Below are positions 18,632 to 29,099 of a stretch of DNA of 64,000 nt, in pieces. The DNA is from Brockia lithotrophica. GTDB lineage: Bacteria > Bacillota > Bacilli > Thermicanales > DSM-22653. The notes under the pieces were generated by a model. That model was not told where the DNA came from and did no database searches. It worked only from the letters and a program-made list of their open reading frames with translations. A program made the translations under genes and the position numbers. Within the stretch, counting starts at the first letter, position 1. Every line of letters begins with the position of its first letter. The DNA lies in NCBI RefSeq assembly GCF_003633725.1, contig NZ_RBIJ01000001.1, positions 124,001 through 188,000 on the forward strand, given 5' to 3'.

Positions 18632-19507
18632 GTGGAAGGCGCCCGAACGGGAGACGGGCCGTTTGCGTACGACTCCGAAAACCGCATCTTTTGGCTGCGC
18701 GTACGCGGTACGGCGACCGTCGTGGGGGGGCTTACGGCGCGAGACTTCGACCGGCGTCCGGGAGAGCCGTGGGGGAATCTCTCCCCCTCGCGCGAGCGCG
18801 ACCCCGCCGTAGCCGAACGCCGCCGGCGCACGCTTCTCGCCCTTTTGGGGGACGAGCTCCGCCTCGCCGCCCCCAGGCTCGTCCACGGTGCGGATGCTTG
18901 GGTCCTCGAGGCGCAGGGTGGCGACTGCCGCGGGACGCTCGTCCGGGAGAACGGAGAGGAAGAGGAGATTCCGGCGGGAGACGTTCCCGAGGCGGACATC
19001 GCGGCGACCGACTGTCCGCGGGTGGTGCTCCTCATGACCTACGCGGACTGTTTGCCCCTCTACTTGTACGCGCCCGGGAAGGCGATCGCCCTGGCGCACG
19101 CCGGTTGGCGCGGGACGGTGCGCAATGTGGCCGGCCGCAGCGTCGAACTCCTCGTTCGAACCTTCGGCGTGGAGCCAAGGAGCTTGCGGGCGGTCGTCGG
19201 TCCGGGAATTTCCCGTGCCGCGTACGAAGTCGGAGAAGACGTCCTCCGCGCGTTGGAAGGTCTAAGGGAACGGGCCGGTCTTGCCGATACGGAGATTGAG
19301 CGGGTGCTCGACCGTGGGCCGGGCGGAAGGGCGCGGTTGGACCTCGCCCTTTTGAACGCTCTTCTCTTGCAGAAGGCAGGAATTCCCGAAGACCGTATCG
19401 AATGTAGTCCTCTGTCTACAGACGGAAACGGAGACCTCCTCTTTTCCCACCGTCGGGAAGGAGAGAAGGCGGGGAGGATGGCCGCCTTCCTCTTCCTTCG
19501 AGCCTGA
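18632..19507 (+). CDS. pgeF: Purine nucleoside phosphorylase / multicopper-oxidase-like fold protein PgeF (YlmD)
   Basis: YfiH/YlmD (DUF152) family, about 291 residues. The conserved zinc/active-site segments are RLVHG, TYADCLPLYL, ALAHAGWRGT and GPGISRAAYEVG, containing the His-Cys-His set. Family members act as purine nucleoside phosphorylases/adenosine deaminases and correct mis-made UDP-MurNAc-L-Ser (PgeF). GTG start with GAGGAGGTG upstream. A TATAAT stands at 18569-18574 but no -35 is visible. In Bacillus ylmE follows; here sepF comes next directly. Confidence 0.88.
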   Translation: MEGARTGDGPFAYDSENRIFWLRVRGTATVVGGLTARDFDRRPGEPWGNLSPSRERDPAVAERRRRTLLALLGDELRLAAPRLVHGADAWVLEAQGGDCRGTLVRENGEEEEIPAGDVPEADIAATDCPRVVLLMTYADCLPLYLYAPGKAIALAHAGWRGTVRNVAGRSVELLVRTFGVEPRSLRAVVGPGISRAAYEVGEDVLRALEGLRERAGLADTEIERVLDRGPGGRARLDLALLNALLLQKAGIPEDRIECSPLSTDGNGDLLFSHRREGEKAGRMAAFLFLRA

Positions 19508-19558
19508 GGCGGCGCCTGCGACAATTTTCGAAGTTCGAAAGATGGGAGGAAGCCTTTC

Positions 19559-19984
19559 ATGATGGATCGCGTGTTTCAGTGGATTGGGCTGGGCGACGAC
19601 GGCGAATTCACCGGAGAGGACGGCCGGCAGCCTGCCGAACCGGAGACCGAGGCGGAGCGGTCGCGGCGGCGGGGGAACATCGTACCCTTGGAACGGAAGC
19701 GGAGTGAGGCAAAGGTGGTCATCGTAGAGCCGCGGACGTTCAACGAGGTAAAGGACATTGCAGACCACTTGCGCGCGAGGAAGGCCGTGCTCGTGAACTT
19801 CCACCGTGTGCCCCACGAGCTCAAGCAGCGGATGAAGGACTTCTTGAGCGGGACGATTTACGTCCTGGAAGGGGAGTTCACGGCCGTAGGAGAGGACATC
19901 TACCTCCTCGCTCCGGAGAACGTAGAGATCGAAGGGTCGATCTCGCTCTTTGCCGACGAGACGCTGGGGAACTTCCGCCGCTGA
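19559..19984 (+). CDS. sepF: Cell division protein SepF
   Basis: Cytoplasmic FtsZ partner (141 residues) that polymerises and anchors the Z-ring. N-terminal amphipathic membrane-binding helix (MMDRVFQWIGLG), an acidic linker, then the SepF core with VVIVEPRTFNEVKDIADHLRARKAVLVNF and FLSGTIYVLEGE. ATG with GGGAGGAAG upstream; a second ATG follows directly. It matches ylmF in the ylm cluster. Confidence 0.95.
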   Translation: MMDRVFQWIGLGDDGEFTGEDGRQPAEPETEAERSRRRGNIVPLERKRSEAKVVIVEPRTFNEVKDIADHLRARKAVLVNFHRVPHELKQRMKDFLSGTIYVLEGEFTAVGEDIYLLAPENVEIEGSISLFADETLGNFRR

Positions 19985-20134
19985 CCTTTCGAGAACGGGG
20001 GCGTCGGGCCGAACACCGGCGGGACGGGCGGGTTTACCCGCTTTCGGGGTGCGGTCCCTCGGTGGTGGTGTAGCCCTTAGGCGCATCCCGGAGGTGAGGT
20101 GTGCGGGCGGGGCGGGCAAAGGGGGGATGCGGCG

Positions 20135-20641
20135 GTGGCCCTGCGACCCGAAGACATCGAACACAAGGAATTCCCTATCGCCTTTCGCGGGTACCACGTA
20201 GACGAGGTGAACGCCTTTCTCGAACAGGTGGCGCGCGAGATGGCGCTTCTTCTCGAGGAACAGGCGAGGCTTCGAAAGCGCGTCGCCGAGCTCGAGGAGC
20301 GACTCAACCATTACGGGAATTTGGAGGAGACCCTCACGAAAACCCTCGTGGCCGCCGAGAAGACGGCGGAGCAAGTGAAGGCCAACGCGCACAAGGAGGC
20401 GGAGCTCATCCTCCGGGAGGCGGAAAAAAACGCCAACCGCATTGTCGAAGAGGCCCTCGCCAAAGTGCGCAAGATCAACTTGGAAATCGACGAGCTCAAG
20501 CAGCGGGCGATCGTCTATCGCAACCGCTTCCGCACGCTGCTCGAAGCGCAGCTCGAGATGCTCCAGAGCCACGATTGGGACCGCCTCACGGAGGAGACCT
20601 TTGGGGAAGGCAGGGGGCGTGAAGAGCTCCGCACGCCGTAA
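20135..20641 (+). CDS. divIVA: Cell-pole/division protein DivIVA
   Basis: Coiled-coil protein (about 168 residues) that marks negatively curved membrane at poles and septa. The N-terminal membrane-binding domain reads LRPEDIEHKEFPIAFRGYHVDEVNAFLEQV, followed by long heptad-like coiled coils (LLEEQARLRKRVAELEERL). The frame is open from 20099, but GTG at 20135 with GGGGGG eight nucleotides upstream gives the standard N-terminus. Lies between sepF and ileS; ylmG and ylmH, usually found before it, are absent. Confidence 0.93.
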   Translation: MALRPEDIEHKEFPIAFRGYHVDEVNAFLEQVAREMALLLEEQARLRKRVAELEERLNHYGNLEETLTKTLVAAEKTAEQVKANAHKEAELILREAEKNANRIVEEALAKVRKINLEIDELKQRAIVYRNRFRTLLEAQLEMLQSHDWDRLTEETFGEGRGREELRTP

Positions 20642-20757
20642 GCGCGTTTCTTTGGCTTTCTTCCGTAAGACGCCTACGCACCCGGCGAAGAAAAGATGCG
20701 TCGCCGGGAGGAAAACGTCTCTGCGTACGTAAGAACTCCGATCTTCCGGCTCCGTGC

Positions 20758-20787
20758 TTGCCGGGAGGGATTTGCTTTCCCTATAAT
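20758..20787 (+). promoter_or_regulatory. Sigma-A-type promoter of ileS
   Basis: TTGCCG (20758-20763) and TATAAT (20782-20787) are separated by 18 bp. It would give an untranslated leader of about 130 nt ending in a terminator-like hairpin before ileS. Confidence 0.55.
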
Positions 20788-20841
20788 TACCCGTAAGCCG
20801 GGCCGCTTTGAGAGTTGGTTCGGAAACGGGCGCGAGCGGAG

Positions 20842-20872
20842 GCCTTTCCATCCGGCGGGTGGAAGGCTTTTT
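20842..20872 (+). terminator. Leader terminator/attenuator before ileS
   Basis: GCCTT-(bulged T)-CCATCC pairs with GGGTGG-AAGGC around a 3-nt loop and is followed by TTTTT. It sits between the ileS promoter and the ileS start, so full expression would require read-through or an antiterminator form. A canonical T-box (UGGNACC) is not seen. Confidence 0.6.
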
Positions 20873-20920
20873 CGTGTACCAACCGGTCGTTTTGCGTGGG
20901 ACAAAGGAGATGTGGCAAAC

Positions 20921-23716
20921 GTGGACTACCGGGCGACGGTGAACCTCCCCAAGACGGACTTTCCCATGCGCGCCAACCTCCCGAAGCGCGAGCCGGAAAT
21001 CCAAGCTCGTTGGCAGGAAATGGGCATCTACGCCCGCGTACAGGAAAAGAACCGCGGTCGGCCCAAGTTCGTCCTGCACGACGGACCGCCGTACGCCAAC
21101 GGCGACATCCACATGGGGCACGTCCTCAACAAGGTCCTCAAGGACATCATCGTGCGTTCACGCTCGCAAATGGGGTACGACGCGCCTTTCGTGCCTGGAT
21201 TCGACACGCACGGAATGCCGATCGAACACGCGGTGATCACCCACAAAAAGGCCGATCCGCGTTCCGTGGGCATCGTTCCCTTTCGCAACCTCTGTCGCGA
21301 GTGGGCGGAAGAGTTCATCGCACGGCAAACCCGGCAGTTTCAGCGTCTCGGCGTCCGCGGCGACTGGGAACGCCCTTACGTGACCTTCGACCCCAAGTAC
21401 GAGGCGGCGCAGATCCGCGTCTTCGGGGAGATGGCCAAAAAGGGATACATCTACCGCGGGCTCAAGGTGATCTACTGGTCTCCTTCCGCGGAGACGGCCC
21501 TCGCCGACGCGGAAATCGAGTACCGCGACAAGGTCTCCCCTTCGATCTACGTCGCCTTCGATGTGGTGGACGGGAAGGGCAAGCTTTCCCCGGGGGACCG
21601 CGTGGTGATCTGGACGACAACCCCGTGGACGCTCCCCGCCAACCTCGCCGTGACCTTGCACCCGGAGTACCGCTACAGCCTCTTGGAGACGGACCGCGGC
21701 AACCTCCTCGTGGCCACGGAGCTCGTCCCCGCGTTCCGCGAGGTCACCGGCGTGTCCGTCGTTCGGGAGCTCGGCTCTTGGCGCGGCCGGGAGCTCGAAG
21801 GCGTCACCCTCCACCACCCCTTCTACGAGCGCGTGGTTCCCGTCGTCCTCGGAGAACACGTCACCCTGGACATGGGTACGGGCGCCGTGCACACGGCACC
21901 CGGGCACGGAGAAGACGACGCCTACGTGGGTGAGCGGTACGGTCTTCCCCTCCTTTCGCCTGTGGACGAAAAGGGGAGGTTTACCGCCGAAGCCCCCGGT
22001 TTTGAAGGGATGTTTTACGCGGACGCCGACGAACGGATCATCGAGATCCTCGCCGAACGCGGCGCCCTCATCCACCGAGGGACGATCCGTCACACCTACC
22101 CCCACGACTGGCGTACGAAGAAGCCCGTGATCTACCGAGCGACGGAGCAGTGGTTTGCCTCCATCGATGGGTTTCGCGAAGAACTCCTGCGCGCCGTGGA
22201 GAGCGTTCGCTGGATCCCAGAGTGGGGGGAAATCCGCCTCGCCAACATGATTCGCGACCGCGGCGACTGGTGCATTTCGCGGCAGCGCGTCTGGGGCGTC
22301 CCCATCCCCGCCGTCTACTGCACGACGTGCGGCAAGCCCATCATCGACGCGCAAATCCTCGACCGCGTCGCCTTGATCTTCGAGGCCGAAGGGTCGAACG
22401 CGTGGTACGAGCGTCCGGTGGAGGACTTCCTCCCCGAGGGCTTTCGCTGTCCGCACTGCGGCGGCACGCACTTCCGCAAGGAAACGGACACGATGGACGT
22501 CTGGTTCGACTCGGGATCTTCGCATGCGGCCGTCCTCCGGACGCGTCCGGAGCTCGAGTGGCCGGCGGATCTCTACCTCGAAGGCTCGGACCAGTTCCGC
22601 GGCTGGTTCAACTCGTCGCTTACGACCGCCGTAGCGGTCTTCGGCCGACCGCCGTACAAGACCGTGCTCGGGCACGGTTTCGTCCTCGACGGGGAAGGGC
22701 GCAAGATGTCCAAGTCCCTGGGGAACATCGTCGACCCCATGGACGTCATGAAGACGTACGGTGCGGACATCCTCCGCCTCTGGGTCGCTTCCGTAGACTA
22801 CACGTCGGACGTGCGAATTTCGGATGCGATCCTCGGGCAAATCGCCGAAGTGTACCGCAAAGTGCGCAACACGTTCCGCTTCCTTTTGGGAAACACGAGC
22901 GACTTCGACCCGACGCGCGACCGCGTGCCGCCGGAGCGGCTCTGGGAGCTCGACCGCTACATGCTCTCGCGCCTGCACGAGCTCATCGGCCGCGTGTGGC
23001 GGGCGTACGAGGCGTACGACTTTCACGAGGTGTACATGCTCCTCCACACGTACGCGACGGTGGATTTGAGCGCCTTCTACCTCGACGTGCTCAAGGACCG
23101 CCTGTACACGAGCCATCCGGAGGACGAGGGGCGCCGGTCCGCCCAAACCGTCCTCTACGAGACGCTTCGGGCGCTCGCGATCCTCTTCCACCCCATCCTG
23201 CCGCATACGGCAGAGGAAGTTTGGCAGCACATGCCCGGGCCGAAGGAAGAGAGCGTGCAGCTCGCCGACTTCCCGGAGCCCGATCCGCGCCTCATCGACC
23301 GCGCCCTGCACGCCCGATGGGCGAAAATCCTCGCCGTCCGCGAGGCTTCCAACAAGGCCATCGAAGAAGCCCGTAAGGCGGATCTCCTGGGTGCGGCGCT
23401 CGAGGCGCACCTCCACCTCTATCCGGAAAGTGCGGAGGCGGCCGACTTTCTCCGCTCGCTCCCGCGGCCCGAGGAGATCTTCCTCACTTCGGCCGTCACT
23501 GTCCACGACCCTGGAGAGGCCCCGCCGGCGGACGCCGTTCCCTTCCCGGGAGGGTGGGCTTCGGTATCCCGGGCGGAAGGGCAAAAGTGCGCACGCTGCT
23601 GGATGATCACACCGGAGGTCGGTTCGGATCCGGAGTATCCGGACCTCTGCCCGCGCTGTGCTGCGGTGGTTCGGCGCCTCGTCCTCGAGGGCCGCGTGGC
23701 GCAGTCGGACGCGTAA
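20921..23716 (+). CDS. ileS: Isoleucyl-tRNA synthetase
   Basis: Class I aminoacyl-tRNA synthetase of about 931 residues charging tRNA-Ile in the cytoplasm. HIGH motif appears as HMGH in GDIHMGHVLNK, KMSKS is in GRKMSKSLGN, the CP1 editing domain has TTTPWTLPANLA, and the C-terminus carries the zinc finger CARC...CPRC. The frame is open upstream, but the GTG at 20921, ten nucleotides after AAAGGAGA, gives the family N-terminus (VDYRATVNLPKTDFPM). Position after divIVA matches Bacillus. Expression is probably controlled by the leader hairpin. Confidence 0.97.
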   Translation: MDYRATVNLPKTDFPMRANLPKREPEIQARWQEMGIYARVQEKNRGRPKFVLHDGPPYANGDIHMGHVLNKVLKDIIVRSRSQMGYDAPFVPGFDTHGMPIEHAVITHKKADPRSVGIVPFRNLCREWAEEFIARQTRQFQRLGVRGDWERPYVTFDPKYEAAQIRVFGEMAKKGYIYRGLKVIYWSPSAETALADAEIEYRDKVSPSIYVAFDVVDGKGKLSPGDRVVIWTTTPWTLPANLAVTLHPEYRYSLLETDRGNLLVATELVPAFREVTGVSVVRELGSWRGRELEGVTLHHPFYERVVPVVLGEHVTLDMGTGAVHTAPGHGEDDAYVGERYGLPLLSPVDEKGRFTAEAPGFEGMFYADADERIIEILAERGALIHRGTIRHTYPHDWRTKKPVIYRATEQWFASIDGFREELLRAVESVRWIPEWGEIRLANMIRDRGDWCISRQRVWGVPIPAVYCTTCGKPIIDAQILDRVALIFEAEGSNAWYERPVEDFLPEGFRCPHCGGTHFRKETDTMDVWFDSGSSHAAVLRTRPELEWPADLYLEGSDQFRGWFNSSLTTAVAVFGRPPYKTVLGHGFVLDGEGRKMSKSLGNIVDPMDVMKTYGADILRLWVASVDYTSDVRISDAILGQIAEVYRKVRNTFRFLLGNTSDFDPTRDRVPPERLWELDRYMLSRLHELIGRVWRAYEAYDFHEVYMLLHTYATVDLSAFYLDVLKDRLYTSHPEDEGRRSAQTVLYETLRALAILFHPILPHTAEEVWQHMPGPKEESVQLADFPEPDPRLIDRALHARWAKILAVREASNKAIEEARKADLLGAALEAHLHLYPESAEAADFLRSLPRPEEIFLTSAVTVHDPGEAPPADAVPFPGGWASVSRAEGQKCARCWMITPEVGSDPEYPDLCPRCAAVVRRLVLEGRVAQSDA

Positions 23717-23752
23717 AGGAAACCTCCTCGGGAAAAGGTAAAAGGAGACCTG

Positions 23753-23791
23753 CGCCGCGCCCCGGCGTTTTGCCGGCGGTGCGGCGTTTTT
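23753..23791 (+). terminator. Rho-independent terminator after ileS
   Basis: CGCCGC (23753-23758) pairs with GCGGCG (23781-23786), with an inner CCGGC/GCCGG stem, and TTTTT follows. It lies between ileS and ylyA, only 20 nt before the ylyA start. Confidence 0.75.
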
Positions 23792-23811
23792 CCCGAGGAG
23801 GCAAGATCGCC

Positions 23812-24468
23812 GTGCGTACGGAAGACCACCTCACGGATGAGCAACGGGCCACTTTACGGCGGATTTTGCAGGAACGCCTGCACGAGCTCGAGGCGAAGCT
23901 CGCCGCGGGTGCCGCCACGCTTGCGGAAACGGATGCGAGTTCCGAGCTTTCCCGCTACGACAACCACCCCGCCGACGACGGGACGCTCACGCACGACCGA
24001 AGCCGGGACCTCGCGCTCGCCCTGGATTACCGGGCGGAGCGGGAGGAGATCCTCCGCGCCTTGCGGCGGATGGAAGAGGGGATCTACGGCCTGTGCGAAC
24101 GCTGCGGGGCGCCGATCCCCTTCGAACGCCTCCTCGCCGTACCCGCCGCGCGGTTTTGCCTCGAACACGAACGGGAGTTCGAGGATGTTCGCCGGCGCGA
24201 GACGCCCCGCAGGCCCGCAGAGGAGGAATACCTCCGGACGTGGTACGGGAGCGAAGGGGAAAGAAGGGCGGGGGAAACGCCGGGGATTTCCCCGGAAGAC
24301 GTATGGGAAGAGGTGGAAAGTTTCGGGACATCGGACACGAGTACGGGAGAATTCGCGGCTCGTTCCGCTTCCTACTCTGCGGAATTTGCCGACACGGGAA
24401 ATCCCGTGGAGGAGCTTCCTGCCAATCTTCAAGGAAAACCGCATAGTTCTTCCTATTTTCGGAGATAA
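23812..24468 (+). CDS. ylyA: TraR/DksA-family zinc-finger protein YlyA (YteA-like)
   Basis: About 218 residues. An N-terminal helical part (ATLRRILQERLHELEAKL), the DNHPAD block with THDRSRDLALALDYRAERE typical of the YlyA/YteA group, then a DksA/TraR zinc finger with CERCGAPIPFERL and a second ligand cysteine in RFCLEH (CxxC...C; the usual fourth Cys is not seen). YlyA binds RNA polymerase in B. subtilis and modulates sigma-G genes, which fits this spore-former. GTG start after GAGGAGG. The C-terminal 80 residues are low-complexity. Confidence 0.8.
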   Translation: MRTEDHLTDEQRATLRRILQERLHELEAKLAAGAATLAETDASSELSRYDNHPADDGTLTHDRSRDLALALDYRAEREEILRALRRMEEGIYGLCERCGAPIPFERLLAVPAARFCLEHEREFEDVRRRETPRRPAEEEYLRTWYGSEGERRAGETPGISPEDVWEEVESFGTSDTSTGEFAARSASYSAEFADTGNPVEELPANLQGKPHSSSYFRR

Positions 24469-24511
24469 ACGCGAGATGCTACAATGAGCGGAGAAGCCGA
24501 AGTGCGAAACG

Positions 24512-26557
24512 GTGGTGCGTGGATCTATGGCTTCCCGCGAGCAAGACCGGGAGAGCGGCCCGTTTGCCGACGCGGAGAATGTCGATCGCGGTCGCGACGG
24601 AGAGGAAGCCGCACCTCGGGTTCCCGGCACGGTACTCGTCTTTACCGCCGCAGACAAATCGTCCAAGGATTGGCTCGTACGCCCCGTACTCGGCTGCGAT
24701 TTCCTTACGTTTGCCGGAGAAGGTCGACGCCCTTCCGAGTGCGCGAATTCGGGCTGCTCTCTTGAGGTCTTCTTTCCCTCGGGGGCCAAGGCCGTCCGCC
24801 GAGCGCTGGACGCCGCCTACCGCCGCGGCTACGCCCTCACGGCTGTGCCGGAAGAACGCGGCATCGGTGTCCTGCACCTCTTCCCGGGCGATGCAGGGGT
24901 GCTCTTGGGCCTGTTTTTTCCACCCGACGCCCCCCGTCTCGTCGCCCCCTGCTGGAGGTCTCTCGCCAGCGTGGACACACCGATCTTCGTCCACGCGTAC
25001 GGCAAAATCGTCTTCGCCAACGGTGCGGCCGTACAGGCGCTCGCCCGGGGTGGCGAGGCGGAGCTTTTGGGAAAGAGCCCGCTCAAGCTCTTCGTCCCCG
25101 AAGATCGGCCGCTCTTCTTCCGCGCGCTCATGGAGCCGGGGCGGGCGTTTCTCCTCCGTACCGCCGACTCCTACGGCGGGGAGCCCTTCTTCCTCCGCAC
25201 GCGTCCCCTCGACGAAGACGCCGCGGGGTTTTTCGTCTCGAGCCTCGTCCCCGTACGCGAGGAGGAACGGACGGGGGACGTCCTTTTGGACATTCCCTCG
25301 CGCCAGGAGTTTCTCCGGACGCTCGATCGGCTCCTCCGACACAACGTGCCTCCCTTTGCCGTCGTGCTCGTGGACGTAGACCGATTCAAGGTATACAACG
25401 ACGCCTTCGGTCCCGAGGTCGGGGACGAGCTCTTGCGTGCGGCGCGCGACCTCTTCCGCACGCTCGTCTCCGGGAACGGCCTCGTGGCGCGGATGGCGGG
25501 TGACGAATACGGCCTCGTATTCTTCTTGCCTTCGGAAGACCCGAAGGCTTTAGACGAGCTTCTCGCCAAGCTAACGACGGTCGCCCGCGGAGGCTACGAC
25601 CCGTTCGTGGTCGAAGGACGGACGTACCACCTCACCTTTTCCGTCGGGGTCGCCGTCTACCCCGAGGACGGCCAAAGCGTTGAGGAACTCCTCCGGGCCG
25701 CCGAAGGGGCCCTCGTCCGCGCGAAGGAACGGGGGCGGGGAAAGGTCGTGCGCTACGTCCCCCAAGGGAAGGACGTGCTCGTCCGCCAGCTCGTGCTCGA
25801 AATGGACCTCTGGGGTGCCCTCGAACGTGGAGAATTGGTATTATACTATCAACCCCTGTACGACGTCCTGCGGGGAAAGCTCGTGGGGATGGAAGCGCTC
25901 CTGCGCTGGCGGCATCCGGAGATGGGGCTCATTCCTCCCGCGGAGTTCCTCCCTCAGGCGGAAGACACAGGGCTCATCGTTCCGATCGGGGAGTGGGTCC
26001 TTCGGGAGGCTTTGCGCCAGCTTGTCGCTTGGGAGCGCGAGACGGGCGAGGTGCTTCGGGCGTACGTCAACGTATCGGCGGTCCAGTTCGACGACCCGGA
26101 GTTCGTCCGCCGCGTGGCGGCCATCGTCGCCGAGAGCGGGGTGCAGCCGAACCGCCTAGAACTCGAGCTCACCGAGAGCGTCCTCATGCGCGACATCGAG
26201 GCGAGCGTCGAACGGCTCAAGGAACTCAAGGCGATGGGGATACGCATCGCCGTAGACGACTTCGGCACGGGGTATTCGTCCCTAAGCTACTTGCGCCGTC
26301 TCCCCATCGACGCCGTGAAGATCGACCGCTCCTTCGTGTGGGAGGTCAAGGACGAAAAGGATACGGGTACGATCGCGACGGCCGTGATCTACCTCGCCCA
26401 CGCCTTGGGACTCGAAGTCGTCGCCGAGGGCGTGGAAACGGAGTGGCAAAAGGAATTCCTCGCCTCCAACAGCCTCCAGATCATGCAGGGGTATTACTTC
26501 GGGAAGCCGCTCCCGGCGGAGGAGTTTGCCGCCACCTACCTCCGCAAGGCGACCTAG
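24512..26557 (+). CDS. PAS-GGDEF-EAL cyclic-di-GMP turnover protein
   Basis: Cytoplasmic 681-residue signalling protein without clear membrane helices. Domain order: unknown N-terminal region (1-145), PAS-like sensor (about 150-225, IFVHAYGKIVFANGAAV), GGDEF (about 280-410) and EAL (about 440-675). The GGDEF signature is AGDEY (329-333), a changed first and last residue, so cyclase activity is uncertain. EAL residues are intact: MEALLRW (461-463), NVSAVQF, ELTES, DDFGTGYSS, KIDRSF, AEGVE, suggesting an active c-di-GMP phosphodiesterase. GTG at 24512 or ATG at 24527 could be the start; the ribosome site is weak. It is inserted between ylyA and lspA, which adjoin in Bacillus. Confidence 0.9.
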   Translation: MVRGSMASREQDRESGPFADAENVDRGRDGEEAAPRVPGTVLVFTAADKSSKDWLVRPVLGCDFLTFAGEGRRPSECANSGCSLEVFFPSGAKAVRRALDAAYRRGYALTAVPEERGIGVLHLFPGDAGVLLGLFFPPDAPRLVAPCWRSLASVDTPIFVHAYGKIVFANGAAVQALARGGEAELLGKSPLKLFVPEDRPLFFRALMEPGRAFLLRTADSYGGEPFFLRTRPLDEDAAGFFVSSLVPVREEERTGDVLLDIPSRQEFLRTLDRLLRHNVPPFAVVLVDVDRFKVYNDAFGPEVGDELLRAARDLFRTLVSGNGLVARMAGDEYGLVFFLPSEDPKALDELLAKLTTVARGGYDPFVVEGRTYHLTFSVGVAVYPEDGQSVEELLRAAEGALVRAKERGRGKVVRYVPQGKDVLVRQLVLEMDLWGALERGELVLYYQPLYDVLRGKLVGMEALLRWRHPEMGLIPPAEFLPQAEDTGLIVPIGEWVLREALRQLVAWERETGEVLRAYVNVSAVQFDDPEFVRRVAAIVAESGVQPNRLELELTESVLMRDIEASVERLKELKAMGIRIAVDDFGTGYSSLSYLRRLPIDAVKIDRSFVWEVKDEKDTGTIATAVIYLAHALGLEVVAEGVETEWQKEFLASNSLQIMQGYYFGKPLPAEEFAATYLRKAT

Positions 26558-26588
26558 GTTTGGGGAGCGCCTCCAAGGAGTTTGGGAA

Positions 26589-27097
26589 ATGGGCCTTCGC
26601 AAACGGCTCTCGCTTTCGCCGAACGAAAGGACCGTCTTTTTCCGTGCGACGGGAGGGTATTTGGTTGCGGCGCTGGTCTTCCTCCTCGACCGCGCGGCCA
26701 AGGTGTGGGTCCTCCACAGCCTCCTCGTCGGGGAGAGCTTCCCCGTCTTCGACGGGATCCTCCACATCACTTCGGTGCGGAACACCGGAGCCTCTTTCGG
26801 GATGCTGCGTGGCGCCACGGAATTTCTCGCCCTTTTGAGCGCCGTGGCCGTGGTTATGCTCGTCTACCTCGTGTATCGGCTTTCGGCGTGGGGAAGAGGG
26901 TATTCCTTGGCCCTCGGGCTCGTGCTCGGAGGTGCGGCGGGGAACCTTTGGGACCGCATCGCCTACGGGGCGGTCGTCGACTTCATCGACGTCCGCGCGA
27001 TCCACTACCCCGTCTTTAACGTCGCCGATGCGGCGCTCACCGTAGGAGGGATTCTCCTGGGCGCCCTCTTCCTCTTCGGAAAAAAGGGGAGAGCGCT

Positions 27098-27116
<19 letters not shown>
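26589..27116 (+). CDS. lspA: Lipoprotein signal peptidase LspA
   Basis: Membrane aspartic peptidase (175 residues, four hydrophobic helices) that cleaves lipoprotein signal peptides. Catalytic aspartates are in GNLWDRI (Asp about 122) and FNVADAA (Asp about 147); the conserved VRNTGASFG stretch is also present. ATG with CAAGGAG eight nucleotides upstream. The 3' end overlaps the next gene by 19 nt. Confidence 0.95.
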
Positions 27117-29093
<1,977 letters not shown>

Positions 29094-29099
29094 CGCCGC

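Noticed and set aside
20780-20920. T-box riboswitch before ileS
   Set aside because: Expected from Bacillus, but the UGGNACC motif could not be found by eye; kept only as an unexplained leader.
21158-23584. Very long minus-strand open frame (808 codons) opposite ileS
   Set aside because: High-GC shadow of ileS; composition is skewed to Arg, Val, Glu and no family motif is seen, while the plus-strand frame is a textbook synthetase.
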